DNA of 64,000 bases from Tetrapyrgos nigripes (GCA_013368315.1 JAACJM010000123.1:124001-188000), one strand, 5' to 3'; shown: positions 10,062 to 21,479, numbered from the stretch's first letter. Notes: generated by a model from the sequence alone, not told the origin. Numbers and translations are program-made.

Positions 10062-11960
10062 ATTATCTCCCCAATGGCACACCACGACCACCCTTCCTTG
10101 ATTTTCCCAACAATGACTACTCTCCCTACGAAAAATGTACCACTTTTGAGTTGGCCAACCAAATGTCTGGTGGAAACATTGATGACCTTCTCCGAATTTG
10201 GGCTGTGGATAGTGACAGTGATCCACCGTTTGCTAACAAAGAAGAGCTGTATGAGACAATCGATAACACTGAAGTTGGAGATGTCCCCTGGGAGTCCTTT
10301 ACACTTTTGTACAGTGGTGACTTGGGTTCTTCACTGGAACCTTGGATGACAGACAAATTTGAAGTACATTTTCAAAACCCTGACCTCATCTTACAGAACC
10401 AACTAGGAAGTTGACAGCATAATGGTATGCAATTTTATGATTTTGTCTGGATTCTTCTCTAGCCTTTCATGCATTATTCTCCAAATGCAGACATACACAA
10501 ACTCTTAGCCCTAGACCTCTTACATCAAATCATTAAGGGCACATTTAAGGACCATCTGGTGACATGGGTTGAGGAATGGATCGATCAGAGTCATAGTAAA
10601 GCAGAAGCAAAGAAGATAAAGGCCGAGATAGATCCCGGTGATGACTCAAAGGCACTCATGAAGGTTTGTTGGTAACTCCTATAGTGACTAATTGTCTGAC
10701 TCTTAATGTTTGTCTAGGTCTATCTTCCTGCCATTACTGGTCTGATACCTTCACAGATGGTTCATGCCCTTGCCTCATTTCTGGAGTTTTGTTACCTTGT
10801 CCGTCACAATGTCATCAATCAAGCCACACTTGATGCGATTGATGTTGCAGTTGCCGACTTTCATCATGAACGTACAATATTTGCAGATGCCAGTGTACAT
10901 GATGAAGAGACTGGCTTTTCTTTACCCCGTCAACATTCCTTGTCCCACTATCACCATCTTATTGAGGAGTTTGGTGCACTGAATGGGCTCTGCTCATCAA
11001 TTACAGAGTCCAAACACATACAGGCTGTTAAGAAGCCTTGGCAGCAGTCAAGTTGATTTGAAGCTCTTGGTCAAATGCTTACAATCAACCAACAGCTAGA
11101 CAAATTGACTGCTGCACAGGTTAACTTTCACAGTCATGGCATGCTCGCTAGACACTCTCGGAGACAGCTGACATCATTATGGGCCAGTTACCCCCTGATG
11201 ATGATGAACATGATGATGGCAGTGACATTGATGACTGTAATATAATGGGTGAAGTCCAATTGGCTCACTGTCAAAGTATGCATGCTCCTTTTTCCTACCC
11301 AGGTCATTGACTGACTTTTATTCCAAGTTCATAGCTTACCAACAAGGATGGAGGAGTTAGCCCATTGCATAAACATACCACAGCTGCCCTTCCTCATAAA
11401 CCGTTTCCTGATGCAGACCCAAACACCCCTATCCTTTCCAGCCAACTACCTCAATATACTGAGGCAGCTGTGGCTACCTTCTACACACCAAGTGATAAGT
11501 CTGGTATTGGTGGTATGATGCATGAGTGTATCCAATCAGTTTTCTCATGGAGAAAGGGTGCAGCACATCAAGACTGTGTGTTTGTTGAGGGTGACCCCAC
11601 CCTACGAGGTTTCCATGGCTTACTCATTGCTTGAGTAATGTTATTCTTCAGCATCAAGTGTCGCAAAGATCCCCAGCGCTTTCCATGTGCGCTAGTTACT
11701 TGGTTTTCTACCTGGGGTGAAGAGCCATGTCTGGATACACGTATGTGGAGAGTTATGCCAGATGTATGAAGGGATGGTTCACATACCCTTGATATCATTA
11801 ACTTGGACACTACCCTCCGCAATGCTCACTTGATAGGCAATGCCAGTACTGAATACTTACCTCAAGGGTTCAAGGCTACCGAAAGTCTGGATACTTTCAA
11901 CTTATTCTTTGTGAATAACCTAGCAGACCATCATACTCACAAAATAATATACTTATTTTT
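10062..11960 (+). pseudogene. Plavaka-type transposase, middle and C-terminal parts
   Basis: After the Harbinger insertion the Plavaka reading continues with SPYEKCTTFELANQMSGG (about 10105-10165) and VGDVPWESF (about 10275). It then jumps from LILQNQLG at 10410 to DIHKLLALDLLHQIIKG at 10490; family members have several hundred residues here, including the catalytic Asp region, so the core is deleted. It goes on with GDDSKALMKVYLPAI split by a short intron (about 10665-10717), SLPRQHSLSHYHHLI, FGALNGLCSSITESKHI (about 10970-11030), TFYTPSDKSGIGGM, SWRKGAAHQDCVFV, and ends near FFVNNLADHH (about 11930). Several stops and frameshifts are present. It cannot encode an active transposase. Confidence 0.85.
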
Positions 11961-11964
11961 CCAT

Positions 11965-12150
11965 CACTGCCAGAGTCAACAGACATTCAATGTACAGACT
12001 TCTCAGAATATTTTCTTGCAGACCTCTCAGATATTTGAGTCTACAGATATATTACTCTCAGACTTCAGACTCTACAGATGGTCAACTACAGACAAGATAC
12101 TTTTCAGACTCAACTTCTCAGATGCCAGACGCCTCAGAAAATGGTGCAAT
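11965..12150. repeat. Short repeated CAGACTTCTCAG-like motifs at the Plavaka edge
   Basis: Variants of CAGAC(T/C)TCTCAG recur at least six times (for example near 11996, 12020, 12059, 12085, 12110, 12130). They lie between the transposase C-terminus and the truncated dienelactone hydrolase. Subterminal repeats of this kind are often transposase binding sites. The exact element end is not visible. Confidence 0.45.
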
Positions 12151-12164
12151 TTTACTGATGAAGC

Positions 12165-12623
12165 CAATTGATCAAAATCTGCTTCAGTGTGCTTATGGAC
12201 AGGGTCTCCATCAAAGTAGTCAATACCCAGGACGTGGAAACCTACAAAGTCAAGAGTGTCACATTAAGTATATGTATCATAGAGCAAACAAGCTTAAGAA
12301 CTTGAAAATGTATACAATGACTGTTGGGGAAAAAGTCAAAACCAAAAGTCCTCGAATAAATACTCACCACCCTCCACGAAATAATCTTGAACTGATTGAT
12401 TATTTAAATAAAACAGTCCATATACATCTGCAAGGTATAGGATCACTTTCTTTCCTCCTCCTCCTCCACCAGCTCCACTTGAGGGAGGAGGCTCAGACAC
12501 ATACGTCGGAATCCCACCAATCTTCTCTGCCTTCCCAGCAGGAGTTCCTGTATGCTGGACACCTCTGTTGAAACAGGTGTCTCCAGGTGGACCTATGAGA
12601 ACTCGGTTAGTTGAGGACATCAT
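12165..12623 (-). pseudogene. Dienelactone-hydrolase-like protein, 5' part only
   Basis: Members of this alpha/beta hydrolase family open lactone rings in aromatic degradation. The start is one of two adjacent ATGs at 12623/12620, giving SSTNRVLIGPPGDTCF, then HTGTPAGK, GIPTYVSEPP, a Gly-rich loop, VILYLADVYGLFYLNNQ and SVQDYFVEGG. A GTGAGT donor at 12367 and an acceptor before 12241 define an intron of about 126 bp. Exon 2 reads FHVLGIDYFDGDPVHKHTEA, then DFDQ. After that similarity stops at about 12165, where the Plavaka edge begins, so the nucleophile Cys and catalytic Asp/His parts of the family are missing. The rest may lie beyond the left end of the window if Plavaka inserted here. Confidence 0.8.
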
Positions 12624-12773
12624 TGTGATGGTGGTAGTGGTGAAAGCCTGAGATAAGGAGGAACAATGATGATGAGAGTTCATAAAGAAGAAGGAACTGG
12701 TGTGAACATTGTGATCAATATTTATAGGATTTGACTTTCTGACTCTCTGTCGGTGCTGACGTGTGGCAGACAT

Positions 12774-13532
12774 TGTCGAGCATAAGCTAGACCAACGGTG
12801 ATTTGACAGTGGTGTCTCAAGAGCTTAAGATCTCAACTGCAAATGCATCATAGCGATTCTTTCAATGATTCTTTCAGGATGCATTCATGCATACTAGCAT
12901 ATTGTCAAGATATTGACCATACGACGTCATGCCGATGTCAACTTATGGCATAAGTAAAGCATTGGCACTGTTACTTCAGCATTGCTTCAGCAGCAGCTTT
13001 ACCGACACATAATATATTCAGGTACACACCTAAGATCTTTTGTTTCCACTCGATCAATCAGATCATCAGAAGACATCACCTTCATGAGTGCTTGCCCTTC
13101 TCAAAGGTTGTGTCAAGTGCCTTAGACAGGAATGCAGGAGTACTATAATATCCAGACAAGTTGAAAGTATGCTAACTGGCTCCAAGGCATAGTTGGTTTG
13201 GAAGGCCCTGAGGATCCTGCCGATCTGTTTAGGTACTGGCCATTGTGAGTTCATGAGTCAGTGGCCTTGGAGCATCAGTGTAACACTAGTGCTGTTTTAA
13301 TTCACAACGACAGCAACTCGTCTCATCCTGAGCTGATCAAATTCACAGTTATCCTACCAAAAAGTGTGTATTACAAGAAAGGAATAGAAAAGATTGTATT
13401 CCCAAATCCCAGCAAAACAGTGGGTTACACACAAGAATGCAAATATAAATACATCCATATTGGGGTAGCAAAAGCCTGAGCCCAAGTACATCACACAATT
13501 CCGAACATCTATTCTCTTCCAACTGTGAATCC
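12774..13532. other. No gene recognised
   Basis: About 760 bp between the truncated hydrolase and the laccase pseudogene. It may contain the hydrolase promoter. Short open frames at 13066-13254 and 13261-13479 show no family motif. Confidence 0.5.
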
Positions 13533-15255
13533 TTAAATGCATACTTCCAAGTGCCAATTGGTGACTAAAGAGAAGCAACGATGAGATGGGTGTTTGAAGT
13601 GCATAAATTACCATGAAACTCACCAGAGCAAGAACCAGGCTCCAGGGTTGTCACTCTTGAAATGGAAGGTGGTGTTTCCTCTGTTGATTAGATAGTAGGT
13701 AGAGTTGACGAGATTAGCAAATGTTATTCTTATAGTATTGTTGGAAAGTACTCGCCTGGAGTGACATCACATCACAGTGGGTTCACAAAGTTCGTAACAT
13801 TAGAGTTGGCAACCTTGATGACATCGAAGTTGTGGCCGTGAAGATGGAACGGATGAGCACCAGTTCCAGGGATGGAAATCTTGATGGTGGCATTGGGCGG
13901 TATCCAGAAGATTTGCTTGGAAGGAAGCACATCTTGAGGTTGGGCAGCACCGGAGAGGATTTGCAGCAATACAGGAACGGTGGGGGAGATGTAGGAGATA
14001 TTGTTGATGTCAAAGAAGGGTAGTTTGGGTTGTGAGATGACGAGGTTGAAGGCGACGTCAGCAGGTACACTGCCAAGCTGGCCTGGGCCTTCAGAGGCGA
14101 TGGGGCGCATGTCACCATCGTTGAGCTTCACACCGGCGGCTCCGGTGTTGTTGGTGGTCGGTTCTCGGTTAGGGGCGCTGCGGTATCACAAAATGGCGAG
14201 AGTCAAGTTGGGGTTGACTAGTCGTAATGTTAGCTCAAAGGTCAAGCAACGAAGAATTTTAATGCACAACCAGGGTTACCATTTGGAGCGCCTGCAGCAG
14301 CGCCACCAGTTGGTGGGGCACGGATCCAGTAGTTGCCGATGGGCTGGTTAGCGTGGAGGATAGTAGAGACATGTCGCGCTATCGGAGGATTTCAGTACAG
14401 TATGCCAAAGTCTGAGGAAAGGACCTACCAGCAAAGATGTCAAAATTATCGACAGTGACGGAGTCATGCTCAACACCGTCAAACTCCATAGCGCTTATCT
14501 TGTGGTTATCAACAGAGAAGGTGTGGAAAGGTCGGCAAGAGATGGGGAAAACATGCAATCTGTATCGGAGTCCTCTGACAACGTTGATCACAGAGAATGG
14601 AACCTCTGGCTACGGTAGAAGATCAGACCTTTACCTTGCTGATCTAACAGAGGCTGAAAACTTACACCATCAATGTATTGTCCCTTACAAGTTACCGTTG
14701 ATGAGACCGGAGTCCGGGATAGGCACAGTACCGGTTTGGAAAAACCTGTCCTGGGCATCAGGAGCAAAGTCGTGGTACCAATCAGCGAGAGTAATGATAG
14801 TTGAGTCATCGTCTACATCGTAGAGGTGTCTCAACGGGTCATGGGGATCTGGAGGGAAGGACAAACTGAGACAGACGCAGGTTAAGAAGAGCAGGACGAT
14901 GACATACCGTAAACGACGAATGCTCCACGGAGACCATCGCAGTACTGCGTAGACAAGTGAGAGTGATACCCGTAGTGACCGGTTTGGCCGGCGGTGTCAA
15001 AAGCATAGTGGAATACGTTGCCAGGAGGAATGGGACACTGTAAACGAAGTACGTCACAACAGCTTCTTCTAGTTCTTTGCGAGGTTTGAGAACGCACCTG
15101 GTTAATGAAAGAAGGACCATCGGCATATGAAGTACGGGCTTGGCAGAAACCGTGCCAGTGCTGCAACAATATCAGCCTCTGTATATGAACCTGATGAATC
15201 ACCTCACCAAACTCACAATGGAGGTACTCTGACGCGTATCCGGGTCATGGAGTTT
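13533..15255 (-). pseudogene. Laccase (multicopper oxidase), truncated at both ends and mutated
   Basis: Laccases oxidise phenols and lignin units with four coppers. Visible on the minus strand: QSTSI joined by a GTGAGT intron (15216-15161) to HWHGF (first copper site), [10 protein letters not shown], then [21 protein letters not shown] (14908-15037; second site), [56 protein letters not shown], and HPFHLHGHNFDV (about 13830). At least seven short introns can be placed. Faults: no start, signal peptide or first exons; a frameshift in LING..KGQYIDG near 14690; TGA where Arg is expected at 14186-14188 and 13772-13774; and the final HCHIDWH copper motif decayed to TNWHLE followed by TAA at 13533. 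The 5' end is joined to an FCP1-like gene fragment. Confidence 0.9.
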
Positions 15256-17835
15256 TTCCCCCTTCACCTTGACTAAAGAGGTAGGGATAGAGCTAGAGGT
15301 GGGGATAAAGGTGGAGACAGAGGCAGAAATATCCGCCGTAGACCCCGTATTCTTCAACGTTCTCTTCCGTTTTAGCTTCTTAGCAGCAGCACTAGGAGAG
15401 TTGGGGGTACGGTTGGTGCAATGGGGACGACGATAGAGTCGGTGGAGGTGTAGGTGGAGGTGTTTGCTACGACGTCTTCGGTTACTGCGTCTTCGTCGGT
15501 AGGAATTTCGATTTCGGTAGGTCCATCCGTGGCTTGGATTCCTCTCCCCTCTTCTCGTTCTCTCTCCTGAGCCTGCTACAGATTTGCCACCCATGCCCAT
15601 GCCCATAGCGGTACCTGGAACGGCGTCGGCGTCGACACGCCCCCCACCAACACCAGCACCTTTGCCTTCACCATCACCTTTACCACCGTTATCCCCGTTA
15701 CCACCGTTCCCCCCTTTATCCCCCTCAGCACCAGAAAGGACCCGCATAACCCAAACATCCCTCGAGTACTCTGGTACGCAAAAATAGTTATAGGGTTTTA
15801 AACGTGCTTTGGGGGGGTAATCGTCTAGGAGGAGGGTTGTGAGGGGGGAGTGGGGGTATGGGGGGGGGGGCGTTGGTGCTGGCGTTGGGGTAGTATGTGG
15901 TAGGGGTGGGGGTGTTGGCAAGGTATATGGTGGGGTGGAGTCCTTTTTCTTCGGACGCAGATGCAGGGAAAGAGGAAGGAGCGGTGGTAGTGGTGGTGGT
16001 GGTGAGAGTAAGAGCAAGACGGGGAGCAAGAGGGGTGGCAAGAGTGAGAGGGGGGCGTAGGTGTAGTGGGGGGAGCAGTGTCTTCGACTTCAGCAGGTGT
16101 TGAGGTTGTCGTTAACATCGGGTCAACAGGTAATGTCGTCGTCGTCTTTGCTGCTTTGTCTGCTGCTGCACCTCCTTCTGCGTCTCCGTCTCCGTCTGCT
16201 CCCGCTCCCGTCTTCGTGGAACTCATTTCCCGGTATCAAAGGCGTAAGCTTCTCCCAAAGTTTATCGAGGTCGTGTTGTTTGAGTTTTGGTGTCTGTAAA
16301 TTTAATAATGAAAGACATTGTGGTCAGTGACATTTTTTTCGTCAGACGAGACGAGACGAAAGATGAAACGAAACGGCAAAAAAGAAGAAAGAAAGTCAAA
16401 CCTGGAAACGAGAACGAGAACGAGAACGGAAAGAAAACCAAAACCAAAACCTAGGGAATAGCACGGGTCCGCGGGGAAATGACGGGTCGCGGGGACGGGG
16501 TATGGCGGGGACGGGGACGGGGCTGCTTCTCTCATCCCGCGCCAAACCCGTGACCCGTCACACGGGTACACAACCCGCCGCCTGGTACTACAGAAAGTTG
16601 ATGTTGGAATAATTATTTACAGGAACCTTCAGGCAGAGTCATAGGTAAGTAGATTACATACTACACAATTGCGAAAAAAAGTCCTCATGCTTCATAGTAG
16701 TGATATGTATGTAGGGGTACCCGTGAACCCGCGGGTTTTGCCTCTTCCCCGTCTGTCCCGTTGAATCCCCGTGACCCGTGAGGGCGGGGACGGGTTTTGA
16801 TGGGGATGGGGACGGGTCAGAATTTTTTCCCCGCGGGATCCCCGTGCTGTTCCCTACCAAAACCGAACACAAAACCGAAAAGCGACCCGCCAAACCAAAC
16901 CAAACCAAAAAAAAAAGAATGGGGTCTCAGAACGATCTCAGCAGGCAATAGAAATAAACCCGAATGCATAAAATGCAAACGCAGAGAGTCGAGTTCCAAA
17001 ACAGAAACGAGGATAACAAAACAAAACTCAAAACTCACCTCCAAATCAAGTGTATCCCGAGCCCATACGGCTATTAGACCTGGTTTGTTCTCCTTCGTCT
17101 TCTCGTTCTCCGGAGCATGAGGTTCGGCTTCACCAGATCCAGATCCTAACTTTTCCCCACCACCCCTACTGGCACCACCAGCTTCATCAGCGTAATAACT
17201 CTCCAGATCCTAACTTGTCCCCACCACCCCTACTGGCACAACCAGCTTTACCAGCGTAATAACTCCTCATAATTCCCCAAATACCCCCCACCTCTCGCCC
17301 CACCCTTCATCCTACCCCACTTCTAGAACCAAACACCCTCCCAACCATATCCCTCACGCTATGGGGCTGCAGCGAACTCGAAACCATAACGTCCAACCAT
17401 TTATGCGTTTCTTCGTGGAATAGGTATGAGACGAATGTGGAGATGTAAGGGCAGAGATGAGTGAGACGAAGGGGACGTTGGGCGAGGTAGAGTGGGCCGG
17501 TGTAGAGGTCCCAGTTCCCGTCAGCTGGAGGTGCGGGTGCAGGTAAAGGTGCAGGTGAAGGTGTGGGGCAGGAAGACGTCTTTCTCGGGGGCATTGCAGT
17601 GTCTCTATCCTCTCCCGCTCCTTCTCCTTCGCTTTACCCCTCTGCTTGGTTGGGAAGAGATGGCTTTGTACGAGGGCGAGGAGGATGCTGGGCGTGGGGG
17701 TGCAACATGTGGAGGTAGAGGTGGAGGTGGAGGTGGAGAATGTGCATGGAAGTGGGGATCATAACGCGAAGAATAGGACGGACTAGATGCCGAACTGGAA
17801 GACTATACGAGAAGTGTAGACGACTGCGCACCCAA
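15250..17835 (-). pseudogene. FCP1-like (NIF-type HAD) gene, truncated and frameshifted inverted copy
   Basis: It parallels the plus-strand gene at 25.9-28.4 kb from the SYSSRYDPHFHAHSP region (about 17740-17780), through APEKD, PLYLAQRPL, YISTFVSYLFHEE, QPHSVRDMVGRVFG (about 17340), AVWARDTLGLD (about 17060), the intron, KLWEKLTPLIPGNEF (about 16240), SLTTLLLDDYPPKARLKPYN (about 15800-15850), GTAMGMGMGGKS and KRKRTLKNTG (about 15350). About 130-200 bp that carry the DLNGTL nucleophile motif in the other copy are missing near 17600-17630. Frameshifts occur in the low-complexity region near 16190. At about 15255 similarity stops and laccase sequence begins in the same orientation, leaving a chimeric frame of 280 codons (15199-16041). 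Confidence 0.85.
16452..16856. mobile_element. hAT-type MITE in the intron of the minus-strand FCP1-like copy
   Basis: 405 bp, with terminal inverted repeats TAGGGAATAGCACGGG and CCCGTGCTGTTCCCTA, flanked on both sides by the identical 8-mer CCAAAACC (16444-16451 and 16857-16864). An 8-bp duplication and TAGGG-type ends are diagnostic of hAT elements. The interior is GC-rich with many ACGGG/CCCGT repeats and has no ORF of its own. It is absent from the corresponding intron at 27112-27412 in the paralog. Confidence 0.93.
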
Positions 17836-18882
17836 CGCGCTAGTGTGTGGGTTGTAGTTGTATTCCCCCAGAGTTAAACAGAGAGACGAGAAAAACAGAG
17901 TGTAAAGCACGCTGAAATCAGAAAGCCTCTATGTTTACATTTGCTACTTCTGGGAGCCTTTCCCACACTTTCCTCTATCCCGTTGTCCACCATTGGTGTG
18001 CTACGCATATCCTTTGGCTTGGACATCACATCTTTGTAAGTAGCTGGGATTTGAAGTTTAAATGGTCTAGGACTCTCAACTGCCTCCGTATCTGACAGTT
18101 TACGGATACTGTCAATATGGGTCCATGACTGTACTGTCTCAAGGGCAACGCAGGTAAGATACGAGACGGGTATGAGACGGCTTTTCCAAGGTCCCCGAAC
18201 CTATGTTTTGGTCAAACTTTTCTGTACAAAAGCAACTAAGTAGATCTCATTTGCTGGCATCGGTCCGTTATAAAGCAAAATTGCGAGAAATCCTGGCATT
18301 TAAAAAAAGTACTAGCTTCTGTTTACTGCGCATCAGCAAGTACTAACCTACTACGAAGCTCAAATCAGGCCTTACCGTAGCCTCGAAAGGCCACGTAGAT
18401 GATTGGAGACACGGTGAACTCATTTCACAACTCAAATACCCCTTCGGAAAAGACAGTTGTACAAACTCTTTGCTGACAGTATAAGCTAAAAAAACTGCTT
18501 TTCGCTCGAGAATCTTGCATGCTATATCATGTAGACAGGAGCTGTGGGAATATATCATCATTGCAGTAACTGATAGCCTAAGATAGGCCTAAATGCTAAA
18601 CTTGCCGTGCATATACATACCTACACTGTGGTATTGTCATTGTCCTGCTGCATTTTTTAAATAAATATTTTCAAATTTCGTCAATAGTCAAGACACAAGA
18701 AGACAAGTTTGTAAATAAAATGTATAGAGTTTTGAAAAAGTGAGTACTAAATTCTTGTGGTACGAGCACATATCAGGAACAACTGGAGAACATAACCATT
18801 TCTTGTGAAAGTTTATATAGTTAACATTTCAGTCTGTACATTCATATTTTGAAATTTAGAGGTTATAGAAGCTAAATGCATT
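17836..18882. other. No gene recognised
   Basis: The first part (17836-17935) is still similar to the 5' flank of the plus-strand FCP1-like gene (CAGCGTGCTTTACACTCTG motif, read on the minus strand), so it marks the outer end of the duplicated block. The remainder is AT-rich and has no supported coding region. The part near 18660-18880 may include the 3' untranslated region of the NLR gene. Confidence 0.5.
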
Positions 18883-21463
18883 TCAATATGATTCATACAC
18901 ATCATCAACAGCTCCTGCCTCAAGAAGAGCTGCTATAACTTCTGAATGCCATTGATACCTAGCAGCATTCAGAGCACTTGAGTATTTTCCACCCTGTGCA
19001 TTGACATCAGCTCCTTTTTCAAGGAGTGCTCTCACAACCTCTAGATGCCCACTACGGCTTGCAGCCTGTAGTGCATTTCCATAGAATCCACCCTGTGCAT
19101 TGACATCAGCTCCTTTTTCAAGGAGTGCTCTCACAACCTCTAGATGCCCGTTACGGCTTGCAGCCTGTAGTGCATTTCCATAATATCCACCCTGTGCATT
19201 GACATCAGCTCCTTTTTCAAGGAGTGCTCTCACAACCTCTAGATGCCCATGATAGATTGCAGCCCGTAGTGCATTTCCATATTCTCCACCCTGTGCATTG
19301 ACATCAGCTCCTTTTTCAAGGAGTGCTCTCACAACCTCTAGATGCCCACAATAGATTGCAGCCTGTAGTGCATTTCCATAATATCCACCCTGTGCATTGA
19401 CATCAGCTCCTTTTTCAAGGAGTGCTCTCACAACCTCTAGATGCCCATTATTGCTTGCAGCCTGTAGTGCATTTCCATAAGTTCCACCCTGTGCATTGAC
19501 ATCAGCTCCTTTTTCGAGGAGTGCTCTCACAACCTCTAGATGCCCATAACGGCTTGCAGCCTGTAGTGCATTTCCATAACGTCCACCCTGTGCATTGACA
19601 TCAGCTCCTTTTTCAAGTGTATACATAACAACACTTTTCAGTCCTGTATAACTAGCATAATAAAGAGGTTGTACTATGATGTTATCTGGTTTAATGTATC
19701 AGGTGTATACACATTCAACCAGTTATAATATGCAGGCTGTGTAGTGCTTAAGAGCTTGCAACTGAGGTCCAATATGGCTGAACATTCCTCTTTGGTTTGA
19801 TTGGAATGCAAGAACCAATACTTGGAAGCATAATGTGCTAAGGCACATTTTTCCACATTAATTGCTTCTTGTCCACAGCATAGAAGATAAACAATACACA
19901 TCTGACAAATAGCTTCATGGGCTAGAGCACTATTCATTTGAAAATATCCCGAAACACTTTGCATAGCTGCTTCTGATAGTAGATAATCTTTTACAGAAGG
20001 ATGAGCTAGTTGGACTGTCATAGCAGTCTGCTCTTCCCATCTGCCCTTTTCAATACTAGCTTGAATAGTGACTACCAAGCTAGAATTCACCACTTTATGT
20101 AGCTCTGTTTCAATATTTTCAAGCAGATCTTGAGCTGAAAATGTTTTTTCTTCTACATCAACTGCCAGTATATGCTGAATCTCTCATACGGTCAATGGCC
20201 TATAAGCAAACAGCAGCCACTGAAAAATTGTATTTACATCATCTCTCAATTCCTCTTCTACCTGCTCCAAAATCTTGGCATATGTCTCTTGTAAAGTTTT
20301 TGGCAAACTCTTTAAGGCTTTTCTGACCCTTTTTGGCATCTTGATCCCATCCAGCGCTGTCAACTGACAATCTACCCATCTGATTCTATTGCAATCATTT
20401 AGCACATTGCTCTTGAGATTATTCAAATTAAAATGAATACTTACTGTCCATTAGCACTATTCACTAAAGTGTCCTTTATTTCTGCCTTCAGCTCAGGAGA
20501 CCAAGCATGTTGTTTTTGTAATTTTGTATCCACATATTTTTTGATATCAGAACTAATACCAACATCTGACATCTGTTTATCCAATGAGATAATCTCAGCT
20601 TTGTTGTGAGTTGTATTAATATGTGGACGGCTTGATACAAACACAAAGCAGTTTTTGAGTTTGGTGAGTAATGTATCTACCAAGGCTAGTAGTTTGCCTT
20701 GATCTTCCTCAGCACATTCATCTAGAGCATCAATTATAATGTAAACAGCATCCATCATTGCCATCAAATCCAAAAGAGTGGACTCCATATCCTCTGGAAT
20801 AAGAAATTTGCCTTCTTTGCTGTTGATATAGAGCTGATGAATTGCATTGTAAGCATTCTTGCTATTCTGTCTGATTGCCTCTGCTGCCACTTGCTGCAAC
20901 AAGGAAGAGACAATTCCACTATAATCCACTTTGGCTTTATCGCGAGTATCAAAATAATAATAAAGGAACACAGAGTCCTTTCTCAAAGTCTTGATGACAT
21001 TAGTGCTAAAGAGAATATTTAAGGTTCCCTCAATCTCACATTCTGATAAGTTCACTTACCATAAAAAGGTTTTTCCAGAACCAGCTAAATCAAGAACATT
21101 TTAGGAACAAACAAATCTCTAACATTACTTCTGAAAACTGACCTTTGCCTTGAAGCCACAAGAAAGGGCTCATGCCAGTCTTCCATTCTTGAAATAACCT
21201 GTGCTCAAGCAACCAGGTGCCTGTGCCTTGCACTATCTTTTGTTCTGCACTGTAGAAATTCTCAAATGGATTTGGTGCATTAATCCACTTCAAATCTTTT
21301 GGACTGCCCACTACATTGCCTGTAATGTTTTATTGTTATTTTTGGATTGTGACTGGCAATTTGAGACTGCAAGTTAGTATAACTCACTCTGATTTATTTG
21401 ATTACTGCCAATAACAGTAATTGGGCTCTGAGTGATGGTAAATTGTGAGGCCTGATTAAACAT
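18883..21463 (-). pseudogene. NACHT-ankyrin NLR (STAND) protein, two disabling lesions
   Basis: Fungal NLRs are intracellular sensors linked to non-self recognition. Exon 1 starts ATG at 21463 (MFNQASQFTITQSPITVIGS) and ends at a GTGAGT donor. After the acceptor at 21320 come GNVVGSPKDLKWINAP, WLQGK and, across an intron, AGSGKTFL (Walker A, about 21070). Then SVFLYYYFDTR, Walker B VYIIIDALDE (about 20720-20750), VFVSSRPH, and after a further intron RWVDCQLTALD and LPKTLQETYAKIL. Then TAMTVQLAHPSVKDYLLSE (about 19975-20030). The C-terminus is eight ankyrin repeats ending near 18883. Lesions: in-frame TGA at 20184-20186 (between LTV and EIQHIL) and a frameshift near 19680 just before the repeats. 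Four introns are inferred from splice consensus. If the lesions are real the product would lack the repeats. Confidence 0.85.
18990..19620 (-). repeat. Ankyrin-encoding 99-bp tandem array
   Basis: The segment CCTTTTTCAAGGAGTGCTCT recurs with an exact 99-bp period (19013, 19112, 19211, 19310, 19409, 19508, and a shortened one at about 19607). Each unit codes for HLEVVRALLEKGADVNAQGG followed by xYGNALQAAxxxG. Nearly all base differences fall in four or five codons, at x positions; the last unit, at the C-terminus, is divergent. Confidence 0.95.
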
Positions 21464-21479
21464 CCTAAAAGTGTTTGGT

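Noticed and set aside
15584..16330. Pro/Gly/Val-rich plus-strand frames
   Set aside because: Antisense of the low-complexity part of the minus-strand FCP1-like copy.
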